Below are positions 8,153-15,494 of a DNA stretch of 15,742 nt, in pieces; the first letter of the stretch is position 1; each line of letters starts with the position of its first letter. This DNA is from an uncultured Flavobacteriales bacterium (GTDB lineage: Bacteria; Bacteroidota; Bacteroidia; Flavobacteriales_D; Crocinitomicaceae). Below the pieces are notes generated by a model that was given only the letters and a program-made list of their open reading frames with translations, searched no databases and was not told the DNA's origin. The stretch spans positions 1 to 15,742 of the forward strand of contig CALJKJ010000052.1 of the NCBI GenBank assembly GCA_937973685.1, written 5' to 3'. The translations under genes and the position numbers were made by a program.

Positions 8153-8160
8153 CAAATGTA
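8153..8160 (-). promoter_or_regulatory. Candidate -7 promoter element for the 474-residue gene
   Basis: The minus strand reads TACATTTG, a full match to TAnnTTTG, about 20 bases before the ATG at 8133 and within the 46-bp gap after the peroxidase gene. No TTG is present at the -33 spacing, so the support is partial. If real, it separates transcription of the downstream four-gene block from mbnP-mbnH. Confidence 0.3.
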
Positions 8161-8179
8161 ATGAAATAATCAGTGTTTG

Positions 8180-9259
8180 CTATTGATGTAACGGTTGAAA
8201 ATTGGGATTGGTTACAAAATTCATGTCTGTTAATGTCAATAAAAATGCTTTTAAATATGCTTTTTGATTTTGATCCAATTGAACTCCTCCTTGATTGGCG
8301 AATTCCATTAAAGGATCGATTGTAGGTGATTGATGTACACCTGATGAATAATGCTCAATAACTTCGTCCAATGTAGCAAAGCGACCGTCGTGCATGTAAG
8401 GGGCTGTTAAAGCAATATTGCGTAAAGTTGGAACTTTGAACTTGCCATTGTCCAAACTATTTCCAGTAACAGCACCTCGCCCTAAATCTGAAAAAACAAG
8501 ATCTAACCCATTGTTAGAAAACTTGTTGACATGCATCAAAGGGCCATTGTGGCAGTGAAAACAATCGGCTCCATTTATACTTTTAAATGAATCGTATCCC
8601 GCCCATTCCTCTGGAGTAACACTGTTTTTTATTGCTTGTTCAACCGTTGTTAGCGTAATGCCATTTTCAAATTTGTACATCACATCAAACTTAGATGTAC
8701 TCGAAATCATGGTGCGCAAAAATTGAGCTAGTGCCTTTGCAACCATTATTGAGTCAATGTTTTTTGTGCCAAAAGCTTTGTAAAACTGATTGGTATACGC
8801 TTTGTCTTGCATTAATTTTGCAGTAGCAGCTTTCCAAGTCTGATGCATTTCAATAGGATTCGGTACCGGTGCTAAAATTTGTTCTTCTAACGTTTTTGCT
8901 CGGCCATCCCAAAAATAACTTGTTTGCCAACCCAAATTAATCAAGGGCATCGAATTACGATTTCCTAAAGTCCCGTTGACTCCCTCCGAAAAAGCAACAT
9001 TATCTGTAAACGAATTTGCTGGAGCATGGCAGGAAGCACATGAAATGGTATTGTCCAAGGAAAGTTTTTTCTCATAAAACAACATGCGTCCCAATAAAAC
9101 TCCCTCAACGGTCATCGGATTATCAGCTGGAATTTGCATTGGTGGAAAATGTGATGGAATAGCTAAGGTGTATGGAGTTGGTTCGAACACTACGTTATCT
9201 TTGACACAGCTATTGGCAAAAAGAATGACAACGAACAATAAAAACAACAATCGATTCAT
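8180..9259 (-). CDS. mbnH: Di-heme cytochrome c peroxidase, MbnH-like lipoprotein
   Basis: A 359-residue exported di-heme enzyme of the cytochrome c peroxidase/MauG superfamily. The N-terminus is a lipoprotein signal with acceptor Cys18 (FANSC), so it is probably membrane-anchored in the periplasm or outer membrane. The two c-type heme sites are CASCH (74-78) and CFHCH (233-237). Also visible are SYFWDGRAKTLEEQ (114-126) and APYMHDGRFATLDEVIEHY (286-304), whose Met289 is a candidate distal heme ligand. MbnH enzymes use the bis-Fe(IV) or similar high-valent state to convert a Trp of MbnP into kynurenine. The preceding gene is an MbnP family member, and its stop overlaps this start by 4 bp (ATGA), so the MbnH assignment is favoured over a general hydrogen-peroxide-removing CcpA. 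Confidence 0.85.
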   Translation of the reverse strand: MNRLLFLLFVVILFANSCVKDNVVFEPTPYTLAIPSHFPPMQIPADNPMTVEGVLLGRMLFYEKKLSLDNTISCASCHAPANSFTDNVAFSEGVNGTLGNRNSMPLINLGWQTSYFWDGRAKTLEEQILAPVPNPIEMHQTWKAATAKLMQDKAYTNQFYKAFGTKNIDSIMVAKALAQFLRTMISSTSKFDVMYKFENGITLTTVEQAIKNSVTPEEWAGYDSFKSINGADCFHCHNGPLMHVNKFSNNGLDLVFSDLGRGAVTGNSLDNGKFKVPTLRNIALTAPYMHDGRFATLDEVIEHYSSGVHQSPTIDPLMEFANQGGVQLDQNQKAYLKAFLLTLTDMNFVTNPNFQPLHQ

Positions 9260-10002
9260 AGCGGTGTAATTGATGAACTAAAATTAGCGCGAACTTTTTC
9301 TGTTAATGCTGCCTCTCCTGCCCCACTGTGCGTTGTATTTTCGTTTCGAATGTTAATCGGGTGTATGGTATTGTCCAATACCGCTTTTAAATCACACTTA
9401 AAAATAGCTTTACTCAACTTGTTCTGTAAAGGTGACCAGTTGATTTGGGCGAAATTAAGTGCAGAAATAGCTGCGTCTGTTCCAATGTGGTACGTTATAA
9501 AATGATCAAACAAATCTATTCCATCTGGAATGGTGTCTGCCTTGGCTTCAATTTTCAAGAAAATATAACCTGGATTCCAACCCCAATACATATCTCCAGC
9601 GTTCGTTATGTTCAAAGGACTGCTAGTTGACCAAGTAGATGGATCAGCATGATTCCAATTTGTTGGAACGCCCAAATCAAAAGACAATTGAGCAAAATCA
9701 GATGCGTTTCCATTAATTGTAGCCAATTTAAATCCCGATATTCGGTAATCAAACAAACTAACTGGCATGAAATTATTAGCGCCATTTTTGCACGAGGAAA
9801 TAAAAAATTTCAGGTCAGAAAAACGAATGTTATCTCCAGAGTCTAATTGATAAGTACTGTCCAAGTGTAAGGTGTCGTTTGCAAAAAAAGGTACAAACTG
9901 AAGTGCTAACTGATCTGGTTTTTCAACAGATTCGTCCGGCTTGTCCTTTCCACAAGAAACAAGCAACAGCAAAAGAATGGCAAACGTTGAGCACAGCTTC
10001 AT
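9256..10002 (-). CDS. mbnP: MbnP-family copper-associated lipoprotein
   Basis: A 248-residue secreted lipoprotein with a hydrophobic signal and lipobox LVSC (acceptor Cys17). The body shows the pattern I associate with MbnP: FDLGVPTNWNHADPSTW (108-124), SPLNITNAGDMYWGWNPGYIFLKIE (about 128-152), a YHIG segment (171-174) and a late His (HSG, 225-227). In the characterised MbnP one Trp is oxidised to kynurenine by its MbnH and then takes part in copper binding. Candidate tryptophans here are Trp116, Trp124, Trp140, Trp142 and Trp189; which one is modified cannot be told from sequence. The gene is first in a pair with mbnH. No methanobactin precursor or biosynthesis gene is visible, so this is a stand-alone pair. 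It is divergent from a helicase-nuclease gene across 113 bp. Confidence 0.8.
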   Translation of the reverse strand: MKLCSTFAILLLLLVSCGKDKPDESVEKPDQLALQFVPFFANDTLHLDSTYQLDSGDNIRFSDLKFFISSCKNGANNFMPVSLFDYRISGFKLATINGNASDFAQLSFDLGVPTNWNHADPSTWSTSSPLNITNAGDMYWGWNPGYIFLKIEAKADTIPDGIDLFDHFITYHIGTDAAISALNFAQINWSPLQNKLSKAIFKCDLKAVLDNTIHPINIRNENTTHSGAGEAALTEKVRANFSSSITPL

Positions 10003-10006
10003 GACT

Positions 10007-10038
10007 CAAATTTAGTGAAATGAATGCCAACAGGCAAA
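10007..10038 (-). promoter_or_regulatory. Candidate mbnP promoter (nearly leaderless)
   Basis: The minus strand reads TTTG at 10038-10035, 20 bases, then TAAATTTG at 10014-10007. That is a full -7 match with spacing inside the 17-23 range. The ATG of mbnP begins only 4 bases after the -7 element, so a start at the usual distance would give an mRNA with almost no leader. Low-complexity AT sequence can match by chance. Confidence 0.35.
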
Positions 10039-10048
10039 TTAACTTTTT

Positions 10049-10066
10049 ATAAATAACGTTATTTAT
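10049..10066. promoter_or_regulatory. Perfect 18-bp palindrome, possible operator
   Basis: ATAAATAACGTTATTTAT is its own reverse complement over all 18 bases. It lies in the middle of the 113-bp gap between the divergent mbnP and helicase genes. Its last base is the first base of the TTTG (-33) of the predicted helicase promoter. There is no T-run after it, so it is not a terminator. A dimeric regulator site is the simplest reading; the regulator is unknown. Confidence 0.5.
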
Positions 10067-10096
10067 TTGAATTTTAACTGCAAACAATTAACTTCG
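10066..10096 (+). promoter_or_regulatory. Predicted promoter of the helicase-nuclease gene
   Basis: TTTG at 10066-10069, exactly 19 bases, then TAACTTCG at 10089-10096, one mismatch from TAnnTTTG. The ATG at 10116 lies 19 bases after it, leaving a short leader. The spacing equals that of both rRNA promoters in this window. Confidence 0.55.
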
Positions 10097-10115
10097 GGAA
10101 ATCAATAAAAAAGCT

Positions 10116-13100
10116 ATGATAACTGAAGCCAACAAACCTTTTCTTATACTTAATGCTTCTGCAGGTAGTGGTAAAACGTTTAATTTGGTTCGGAATTATT
10201 TGCGCTTGTTATTGAGTGAAGGCGAACTCCGTTCTGAAATGAGTCAAATCATCGCTATGACCTTCACCAACAAAGCTGCGTTAGAAATGAAAACACGCAT
10301 AATTGGTGACCTAAATAAACTATCGACTGCTACGCTCGATCAATCTTTTCTTGTTGAAACAGCTGCATACATTGGCTTACCGCCCGAAACTATTCAGAAA
10401 AACGCTCGGTTGACGTTAAAAAAAATATTACATCAATACGAAGATTTCAATGTTTTAACGATTGATAAATTTAACCTTCGTTTGATTCGTTCGTTTAGTC
10501 GTGATTTGAATTTACCCGAACAATTCGAAGTTGTTTTAGACGAAGATTTGATTTTGGAAAAAGCTGTTGATGAACTTCTTAATACCATTGACACCAAAGA
10601 ACAAAACGAATTATACAAATTGGCCATCAATTTTGCCAAGTCAAATTTTGACGAAGAAAACAAATGGAACGTTAAAAAAGCGCTATTGGCAAGTGCAGCA
10701 TTGCTAAAAAACGAACAAAGTTTTGATGTTATTCGAAAATTGACAATTAGTTCCTTTTCAGAAAAAGATTTGAGTACTTGGAAAGAAACACTTAAACTGT
10801 TAAAACTTCAACTACAACAACTACTGCGTGACTTGAGCGCAACCCTTCATGCGAGCGGCTTGACTTCAGATGATTTTTCAAAGAAAAGTGTCACGTATAA
10901 ACGACTCATCAAGCTTATTACGACCAAATTCAAAACAGACGAGCTTATTGCAAATCTGGATCTTTCTCCCAACTTTTTGGAAAATATTACAATAACTGGT
11001 GAACGAACAGGACAACAGGAATTAGTTACACGGGTAAATGCTGTTCATGACTTTTGGTCTGCGAATAAAGAAACGATCTTTGTTTTAGAGTTGAAAACCA
11101 AACAGTTTTACCTGCTTTCTATTTTGAAGGAACTCGCGCTTTCCATGGAACAAATTCGACAAAAAGAATCTGTAATTCGTATTTCTGAATTCAATCAATT
11201 AGTTGCCGATTTGGTGAAAGACGAAGAAGCTCCTTTTATTTATGAGCGTCTTGGAACACGTTTCGGACATTTCTTTTTGGATGAATTTCAAGATACTTCG
11301 CGTTTGCAATGGACCAATTTAGTACCACTTGTTCACGAATCATTGGGTCACAATCAATTTAATTTCATTGTTGGTGACCCCAAACAATCCATTTATCGCT
11401 TTAAAAATGGTGTTGCAGAGCAGTTTGTCGCTTTACCCCGAATTTACAATCCCGAGAATGATGCGAAAACAACTTTGAAATCTGACTTTTTTGAAGCACA
11501 AGGACACGTTAGCGGTTTGGAAGAAAACTGGCGTTCAGCAGCTGAAATCGTGAACTTTAACAACGCTTTTTTTTCGGAGTTAAAACCGCTTTTGCCTGAA
11601 AGTGGCCAATCGTATTATGCGCAAATAAATCAAGCTCCCAGAGGAAAAGCAAATGGATTGATTACATTCAAAATGGATCACCAAAAGGATAAATCGGAGA
11701 AAGAAAGTGAACTAGATTTACTTGAAAAATGGGTAAATGAATGCATTCAAGACGGCTACAATCCCGGAGACATTTGTATTTTGTCTAAAAATAAACGATC
11801 GTGTAATTCATTTGCAAATCACCTCAAAACAAAAGGTTTTTCGGTAGTTTCAAGCGATTCACTGTTAGTTGATTCCGATATTTATGTGCAATTAGTCATT
11901 TGTTTTTTAAAATGGCGCAGCAATCCTCTTGAAAATCAATTTGCCATGCAGTTTGCGGAAAAATATTTCCGATTAGCAGCAGCGGGGTCAACTTTTTCAG
12001 CATACGAAGCGTGTTTTGAAACGGTTGAACAAGATGGGAAAAGTAAAAAACGTTTTTCTATTCCACTTTATTTAGAAATTTCAGGATTTGATGAGTCGTT
12101 ATTGAATTCGGGGTATCAATCCATTTATTCGCTTATACAAACATTTATTCGTTCTCAAAACATTGATGAACTACAGAATGCCTACATCCACCAACTATTA
12201 GATATTTCATTTAACTTCGATTTATCAAACGGTCCCGATTTGATGAGTTTTTTATCGTATTACGCAACTACAGGACATAAGTCGAATGTGCAATTGCCCG
12301 ATAATAAACATGCTATAAAAATCATGACGGCGCACAAATCGAAAGGACTTGAATTTCCAATTGTGCTGATACCACTATTAAACTTTGGCAGTACTAAGAA
12401 TGAAAACGCGCCAAGAATTATTGAAAAAGAAGGACATTTCATTGAAACGAAATTGGTTAAAAACGAATACTTTATCCCTGAAATTGAAGAATTGGGATTG
12501 ATTGAAAAAGATGCGAAATTAATGGATGCAATCAATTTGTTATATGTCGCATTTACACGTCCAGTTGATCGCTTGTATTTTTACTCCAATTCTGGCCATT
12601 CAGATACCAACAAAAAAGTTTTAACTACACTAAGTACATTATATCCTGAATTTATCGTCACTGACGAATTCATTCAGGGAGTTATTGGTAACAAACCAGA
12701 ACGAACTTTCGAAGAAAGCATATCAGATTCATCGTTTACCGCAACAAGTTTGTCGGATTTCTTATGGTTCCCAGAAATTAGCTTGTTTTCAACAGATGAA
12801 GATGAGGCGACTGCATTGAGTAAACAGAAACGAATTGGAAATCAATTTCATGGAATAATGGAAAACAGCTCCTCAAAAGAGGAAGCCATCACCTTTTTAA
12901 ATACCGAAATACGTAAAGGGAAAATTGAGAAAGCAATTGAACAAGAACTTTTAGTTTTGATTGAGGAGGTTTATTCGAACCAACAAATTCAACAATTGTT
13001 TGCTGCAGGAACGCATTTGAACGAACGAACGCTAGCAATTGATGCAACTACGCAGCTTCGACCAGACAAAATAATTTACAACGCTAATGAAACGGTTGTT

Positions 13101-13256
13101 ATTGATTTTAAAACGGGAGAAGAAAAACCATCTTATTTGAAACAGGTGAATGCATATGTTTCAGCACTGCATGAAGTTGGTTTTAAAAACGTGAGTGGTT
13201 ATTTGTATTATGTGGGTGGAAAAGGACTCGTGCCAATTCAAGCAGGATTATTCTAA
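10116..13256 (+). CDS. UvrD/AddA-type helicase-nuclease (RecB-like)
   Basis: A 1046-residue superfamily 1 DNA helicase with a C-terminal nuclease, of the AddA/RecB type that resects double-strand ends for recombination. Helicase motifs in order: Walker A NASAGSGKT (13-21), motif Ia MTFTNKAALEMKTR (about 49-62), motif II LDEFQDTSRLQW (about 388-399), motif III VGDPKQSIYRFKNG (about 418-431), motif IV EENWRS (about 469-474), motif V MTAHKSKGLEFP (about 737-748) and motif VI LLYVAFTRPVDRLYF (about 808-822). The PD-(D/E)XK nuclease core is visible near the end: GNQFHGIMEN (about 908-917), RPDKI (981-985), then VIDFKTG (about 993-999) and a Gln-containing helix (KQVNAYV). An AddB-like partner is normally expected, but none lies on either side here. 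The stop overlaps the convergent lipoprotein gene by 9 bp. Confidence 0.92.
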   Translation: MITEANKPFLILNASAGSGKTFNLVRNYLRLLLSEGELRSEMSQIIAMTFTNKAALEMKTRIIGDLNKLSTATLDQSFLVETAAYIGLPPETIQKNARLTLKKILHQYEDFNVLTIDKFNLRLIRSFSRDLNLPEQFEVVLDEDLILEKAVDELLNTIDTKEQNELYKLAINFAKSNFDEENKWNVKKALLASAALLKNEQSFDVIRKLTISSFSEKDLSTWKETLKLLKLQLQQLLRDLSATLHASGLTSDDFSKKSVTYKRLIKLITTKFKTDELIANLDLSPNFLENITITGERTGQQELVTRVNAVHDFWSANKETIFVLELKTKQFYLLSILKELALSMEQIRQKESVIRISEFNQLVADLVKDEEAPFIYERLGTRFGHFFLDEFQDTSRLQWTNLVPLVHESLGHNQFNFIVGDPKQSIYRFKNGVAEQFVALPRIYNPENDAKTTLKSDFFEAQGHVSGLEENWRSAAEIVNFNNAFFSELKPLLPESGQSYYAQINQAPRGKANGLITFKMDHQKDKSEKESELDLLEKWVNECIQDGYNPGDICILSKNKRSCNSFANHLKTKGFSVVSSDSLLVDSDIYVQLVICFLKWRSNPLENQFAMQFAEKYFRLAAAGSTFSAYEACFETVEQDGKSKKRFSIPLYLEISGFDESLLNSGYQSIYSLIQTFIRSQNIDELQNAYIHQLLDISFNFDLSNGPDLMSFLSYYATTGHKSNVQLPDNKHAIKIMTAHKSKGLEFPIVLIPLLNFGSTKNENAPRIIEKEGHFIETKLVKNEYFIPEIEELGLIEKDAKLMDAINLLYVAFTRPVDRLYFYSNSGHSDTNKKVLTTLSTLYPEFIVTDEFIQGVIGNKPERTFEESISDSSFTATSLSDFLWFPEISLFSTDEDEATALSKQKRIGNQFHGIMENSSSKEEAITFLNTEIRKGKIEKAIEQELLVLIEEVYSNQQIQQLFAAGTHLNERTLAIDATTQLRPDKIIYNANETVVIDFKTGEEKPSYLKQVNAYVSALHEVGFKNVSGYLYYVGGKGLVPIQAGLF

Positions 13257-13619
13257 CTTTTTAAAATACCAAACATCTCCTACATTTCTTACAACAAGTA
13301 ATGTTTTTCCAAAATCTTCGACAGAACAAGTATCGATTTTGTTTTGATTATTTTTTTGAAAATAAACGTAATCCCCTTTTTTAGAAACCAAATACGATCC
13401 ATTAATGGTGTCACCACTATAAACAGTTAAAGGGAGAAAGGATTTTCCATCCGCATCTCCCTTTTCAAAAATAAGTGTCTCATTCGGGTAGGAATGAGAA
13501 CCATCGTAATGTAATATATCATAAAACTGCCATTTCCCTGCTAGTGTATTGATAATTCGTTTGTTTTTGGAACAAGCGAAAAGCAATAATGCCAAGAAAG
13601 AAACAAAAGCTATTTTCAT
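13248..13619 (-). CDS. Small lipoprotein, lipocalin-like
   Basis: A 123-residue predicted lipoprotein. The signal MKIAFVSFLALLLFAC ends in acceptor Cys16. The mature part begins with LAGKWQFYDILHYDG and continues in short alternating hydrophobic strands (SYLVSKKGDYVYF, TLLVVRNVGDVWYF). This is the look of small lipocalin-like beta-barrel lipoproteins common in Bacteroidota. No catalytic motif is seen and the function is unknown. It follows frr by 2 bp in the same direction, so it is very likely the last gene of the pyrH-frr transcript. Its final 9 bases overlap the end of the convergent helicase gene, leaving no room for a dedicated terminator between them. Confidence 0.75.
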   Translation of the reverse strand: MKIAFVSFLALLLFACSKNKRIINTLAGKWQFYDILHYDGSHSYPNETLIFEKGDADGKSFLPLTVYSGDTINGSYLVSKKGDYVYFQKNNQNKIDTCSVEDFGKTLLVVRNVGDVWYFKKLE

Positions 13620-13621
13620 GA

Positions 13622-14185
13622 TTAGATAGTCATAATGTCTTTTTCTTTCAACTCTAAAAGCTCGTCGATTTTTTTGATGTAAGCATCCGTAATCTTCTGC
13701 ACTTCGTTATCAGCATCTTTCGCTAAATCTTCTGACATTCCTTCATTTTTCAAGTCTTTGATCATGTCAATGCCATCTTTACGGTTATTACGAACACCAA
13801 TTTTAGCATGTTCACTTTCCGCTTTTGCTTTCTTAACAAGGTCACGTCTACGCTCTTCCGTCAATGGTGGAATTTGAATGATTAATTGTTCGCCATTATT
13901 CTGTGGATTCAATCCCAAGTTTGCATTCATGATTCCTTTAGCGATTTCATTCAACATGTTTTTTTCCCATGCTTGAACTGTTAAGGTGCGTGCATCCATA
14001 GAACTGATATTTGCAACTTGTTGAATCGGTGTTGGTGATCCATAATAATCTACCATCACGCTGTATAACATTGATGGCGTTGCTTTTCCAGCTCTTACTT
14101 TCAATAATTCATTTTCAAAGTGCACAATTGCTTTTGCATTTGATGACTTTATTTCATCGTAAATTAGTTGTAAATCCTCAATCAT
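13622..14185 (-). CDS. frr: Ribosome recycling factor
   Basis: With EF-G this protein splits the post-termination ribosome so that it can be reused. The 187 residues match the usual 185. Typical segments are the N-terminal helix with KVRAGKATPSML (29-40), the beta domain with YYGSPTPIQQVANIS (47-61) and QAWEKNML, then IQIPPLTEERRRDLVKKAK (103-121), GVRNNRKDG (130-138, with the conserved Arg residues of the RRF family) and a long C-terminal helix. It starts 20 bp after the pyrH stop and ends 2 bp before the lipoprotein gene. The pyrH-frr order is conserved across most bacteria and supports the call. Confidence 0.98.
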   Translation of the reverse strand: MIEDLQLIYDEIKSSNAKAIVHFENELLKVRAGKATPSMLYSVMVDYYGSPTPIQQVANISSMDARTLTVQAWEKNMLNEIAKGIMNANLGLNPQNNGEQLIIQIPPLTEERRRDLVKKAKAESEHAKIGVRNNRKDGIDMIKDLKNEGMSEDLAKDADNEVQKITDAYIKKIDELLELKEKDIMTI

Positions 14186-14205
14186 ATTTTAAGAAATGAA
14201 TGTTA

Positions 14206-14913
14206 TTAATTGCGAACGATCGTTCCAACTTGTTCTCCTGCTAATAGTCGTTTTAAATTTCCTGGTGTGTCCATGTCAAAAACGATTATTGGCAAGTCAT
14301 TTTCTTTACATAAAGTAAACGCAGTCATGTCCATTACTTTCAAACCTTTACCGTAAGCATCGTCAAACGTGATATAATCAAATTTAGTTGCATTCGGATC
14401 TTTTTCTGGGTCAGCAGTATAAATTCCATCAACGCGTGTTCCTTTTAAAATAACATCAGCATTGATTTCTATTGCGCGCAACGATGCTGCTGAATCTGTT
14501 GTGAAAAATGGATTTCCTGTACCCGCACCAAAAATAACTACTCTACCTTTTTCAAGGTGACGAACAGCTTTTCTGCGCACATACGGTTCTGAAATTTCTT
14601 TCATTTCGATAGCCGATTGAAGTCGAGTTTGTAAACCAACTGATTCCAATGCTGCTTGAAGCGCCATAGAATTAATCATCGTAGCCAACATTCCCATGTA
14701 ATCTCCGTGAGTACGGTCCATGCCACCTTCTTCTGCTTGTACACCTCTGAAAATATTACCGCCTCCAATAACAATTGCGACTTCTACACCAAGTTCATGG
14801 ATTTCTTTGATTTGATTGGCGTAAACGTTTAATCGTTGATTATCAATTCCAAATTGTTTATCTCCCATGAGGGATTCTCCACTTAATTTTAGTAGAATGC
14901 GACGGTATTTCAT
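14206..14913 (-). CDS. pyrH: UMP kinase
   Basis: Bacterial UMP kinase (amino-acid kinase fold, hexameric) converts UMP to UDP in pyrimidine synthesis. Read from the ATG at 14913 it has 235 residues, the usual length. Motifs in order: the N-terminal KYRRILLKLSGESLMG (2-17), VIGGGNIFRG, MDRTHGDYMGMLATMINS, GTGNPFFTTDSAASLRA with the phosphate-binding Thr/Asp, VDGIYTADPEKDPNA and the C-terminal GTIVRN. An in-frame TTG at 14922 would add three residues. The ATG is preferred because family members begin MKYKRILLKLSGE. Frr follows after 20 bp. Upstream is a divergent gene rather than tsf. Confidence 0.97.
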   Translation of the reverse strand: MKYRRILLKLSGESLMGDKQFGIDNQRLNVYANQIKEIHELGVEVAIVIGGGNIFRGVQAEEGGMDRTHGDYMGMLATMINSMALQAALESVGLQTRLQSAIEMKEISEPYVRRKAVRHLEKGRVVIFGAGTGNPFFTTDSAASLRAIEINADVILKGTRVDGIYTADPEKDPNATKFDYITFDDAYGKGLKVMDMTAFTLCKENDLPIIVFDMDTPGNLKRLLAGEQVGTIVRN

Positions 14914-14933
14914 AATTTTCAAATGCTATGTGA

Positions 14934-14941
14934 CAAATATA
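14934..14941 (-). promoter_or_regulatory. Candidate -7 element for pyrH-frr
   Basis: The minus strand reads TATATTTG, a full match to TAnnTTTG, 20 bases before the pyrH ATG. No TTG lies at the expected -33 spacing; that region is A/T runs. A promoter is needed here because tsf upstream ends in its own terminator and an opposite-strand gene lies between. Confidence 0.4.
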
Positions 14942-15033
14942 AGGGGAATCATTCAGAAATTTTTTAATCGTGTTTCTTTTTTTGAGAGAAAAGCGTGCAA
15001 TTCATATGCTTTCGTTAATTTTAATCAAAAAAA

Positions 15034-15441
15034 ATGTCATTTACTACGCTGAAAACATTTGATAACGCAATGGATGCGCACATTCTGAAAGCAGCTATTG
15101 AAGCAGAAGGGATTTCGTGCTATTTGTTTGATGAAAATATTGTCACACTAAATCCCTTGTTCAACATCACGGTTGGTGGAATAAAGTTATCAGTTGCAAC
15201 AAATGATGTAGATGCTGCGATGAAAATTCTTGCAGAAATTGAGACTCGTCCCTATTTAGATGAAAACGAGGTAATTATTCAATGTCCAGCTTGTGCATCA
15301 ACAGCTATAGAAATGGAGGTATTGGCGTTAAAATCAACTTGGACTGTTGTTTCCGTTTTGATTTCATTGATTTCTTTTATCTACCCGATCCATTCGAAAC
15401 GGGTGAATCGGTGCAAAGATTGCCAAACTGAATTCAAATAA
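15034..15441 (+). CDS. DUF2007-like protein with split CxxC pairs and a membrane segment
   Basis: A 135-residue protein. The first 70 residues (LKTFDNAMDAHILKAAIEAE, then ISCYLFDENI, a GGIKLSV strand and VDAAMKILAEIE) look like the DUF2007 'putative signal-transducing protein' domain, a small ferredoxin-like fold. Then come CPAC at 84-87, a hydrophobic helix at about 102-118 (TWTVVSVLISLISFIYP) and CKDC at 127-130. The two CxxC pairs resemble halves of a zinc ribbon with a hydrophobic hairpin or membrane segment inserted between them. The cellular role is unknown. It is transcribed against its neighbours, between tsf and pyrH. A weak TTTG at 14981, 20 bases, TATGCTTT at 15005 could be its promoter, but the match is poor. 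Confidence 0.8.
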   Translation: MSFTTLKTFDNAMDAHILKAAIEAEGISCYLFDENIVTLNPLFNITVGGIKLSVATNDVDAAMKILAEIETRPYLDENEVIIQCPACASTAIEMEVLALKSTWTVVSVLISLISFIYPIHSKRVNRCKDCQTEFK

Positions 15442-15442
15442 A

Positions 15443-15473
15443 AAATCCCGTTAATCGAAGACTAACGGGATTT
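15443..15473. terminator. Intrinsic terminator for tsf, probably bidirectional
   Basis: A perfect 11-bp stem, AAATCCCGTTA with TAACGGGATTT, has a 9-base loop between the convergent ends of the DUF2007-like gene (15441) and tsf (15495). In the tsf direction the stem runs into TTTTTT and then ATTTG, a strong U-tract. In the plus direction the tail is TTTAATTATG, weaker. It ends the tsf transcript before pyrH. Confidence 0.85.
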
Positions 15474-15494
15474 AATTATGATTGAATCTTTTGA

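Noticed and set aside
12260..12535. 91-codon minus-strand frame inside the helicase gene
   Set aside because: It is antisense to the conserved motif V/VI region of the helicase and shows no domain or start signal.
14914..14922. TTG start adding three residues to UMP kinase
   Set aside because: The ATG at 14913 gives the family's normal beginning; the TTG adds only Met-Lys-Ile.
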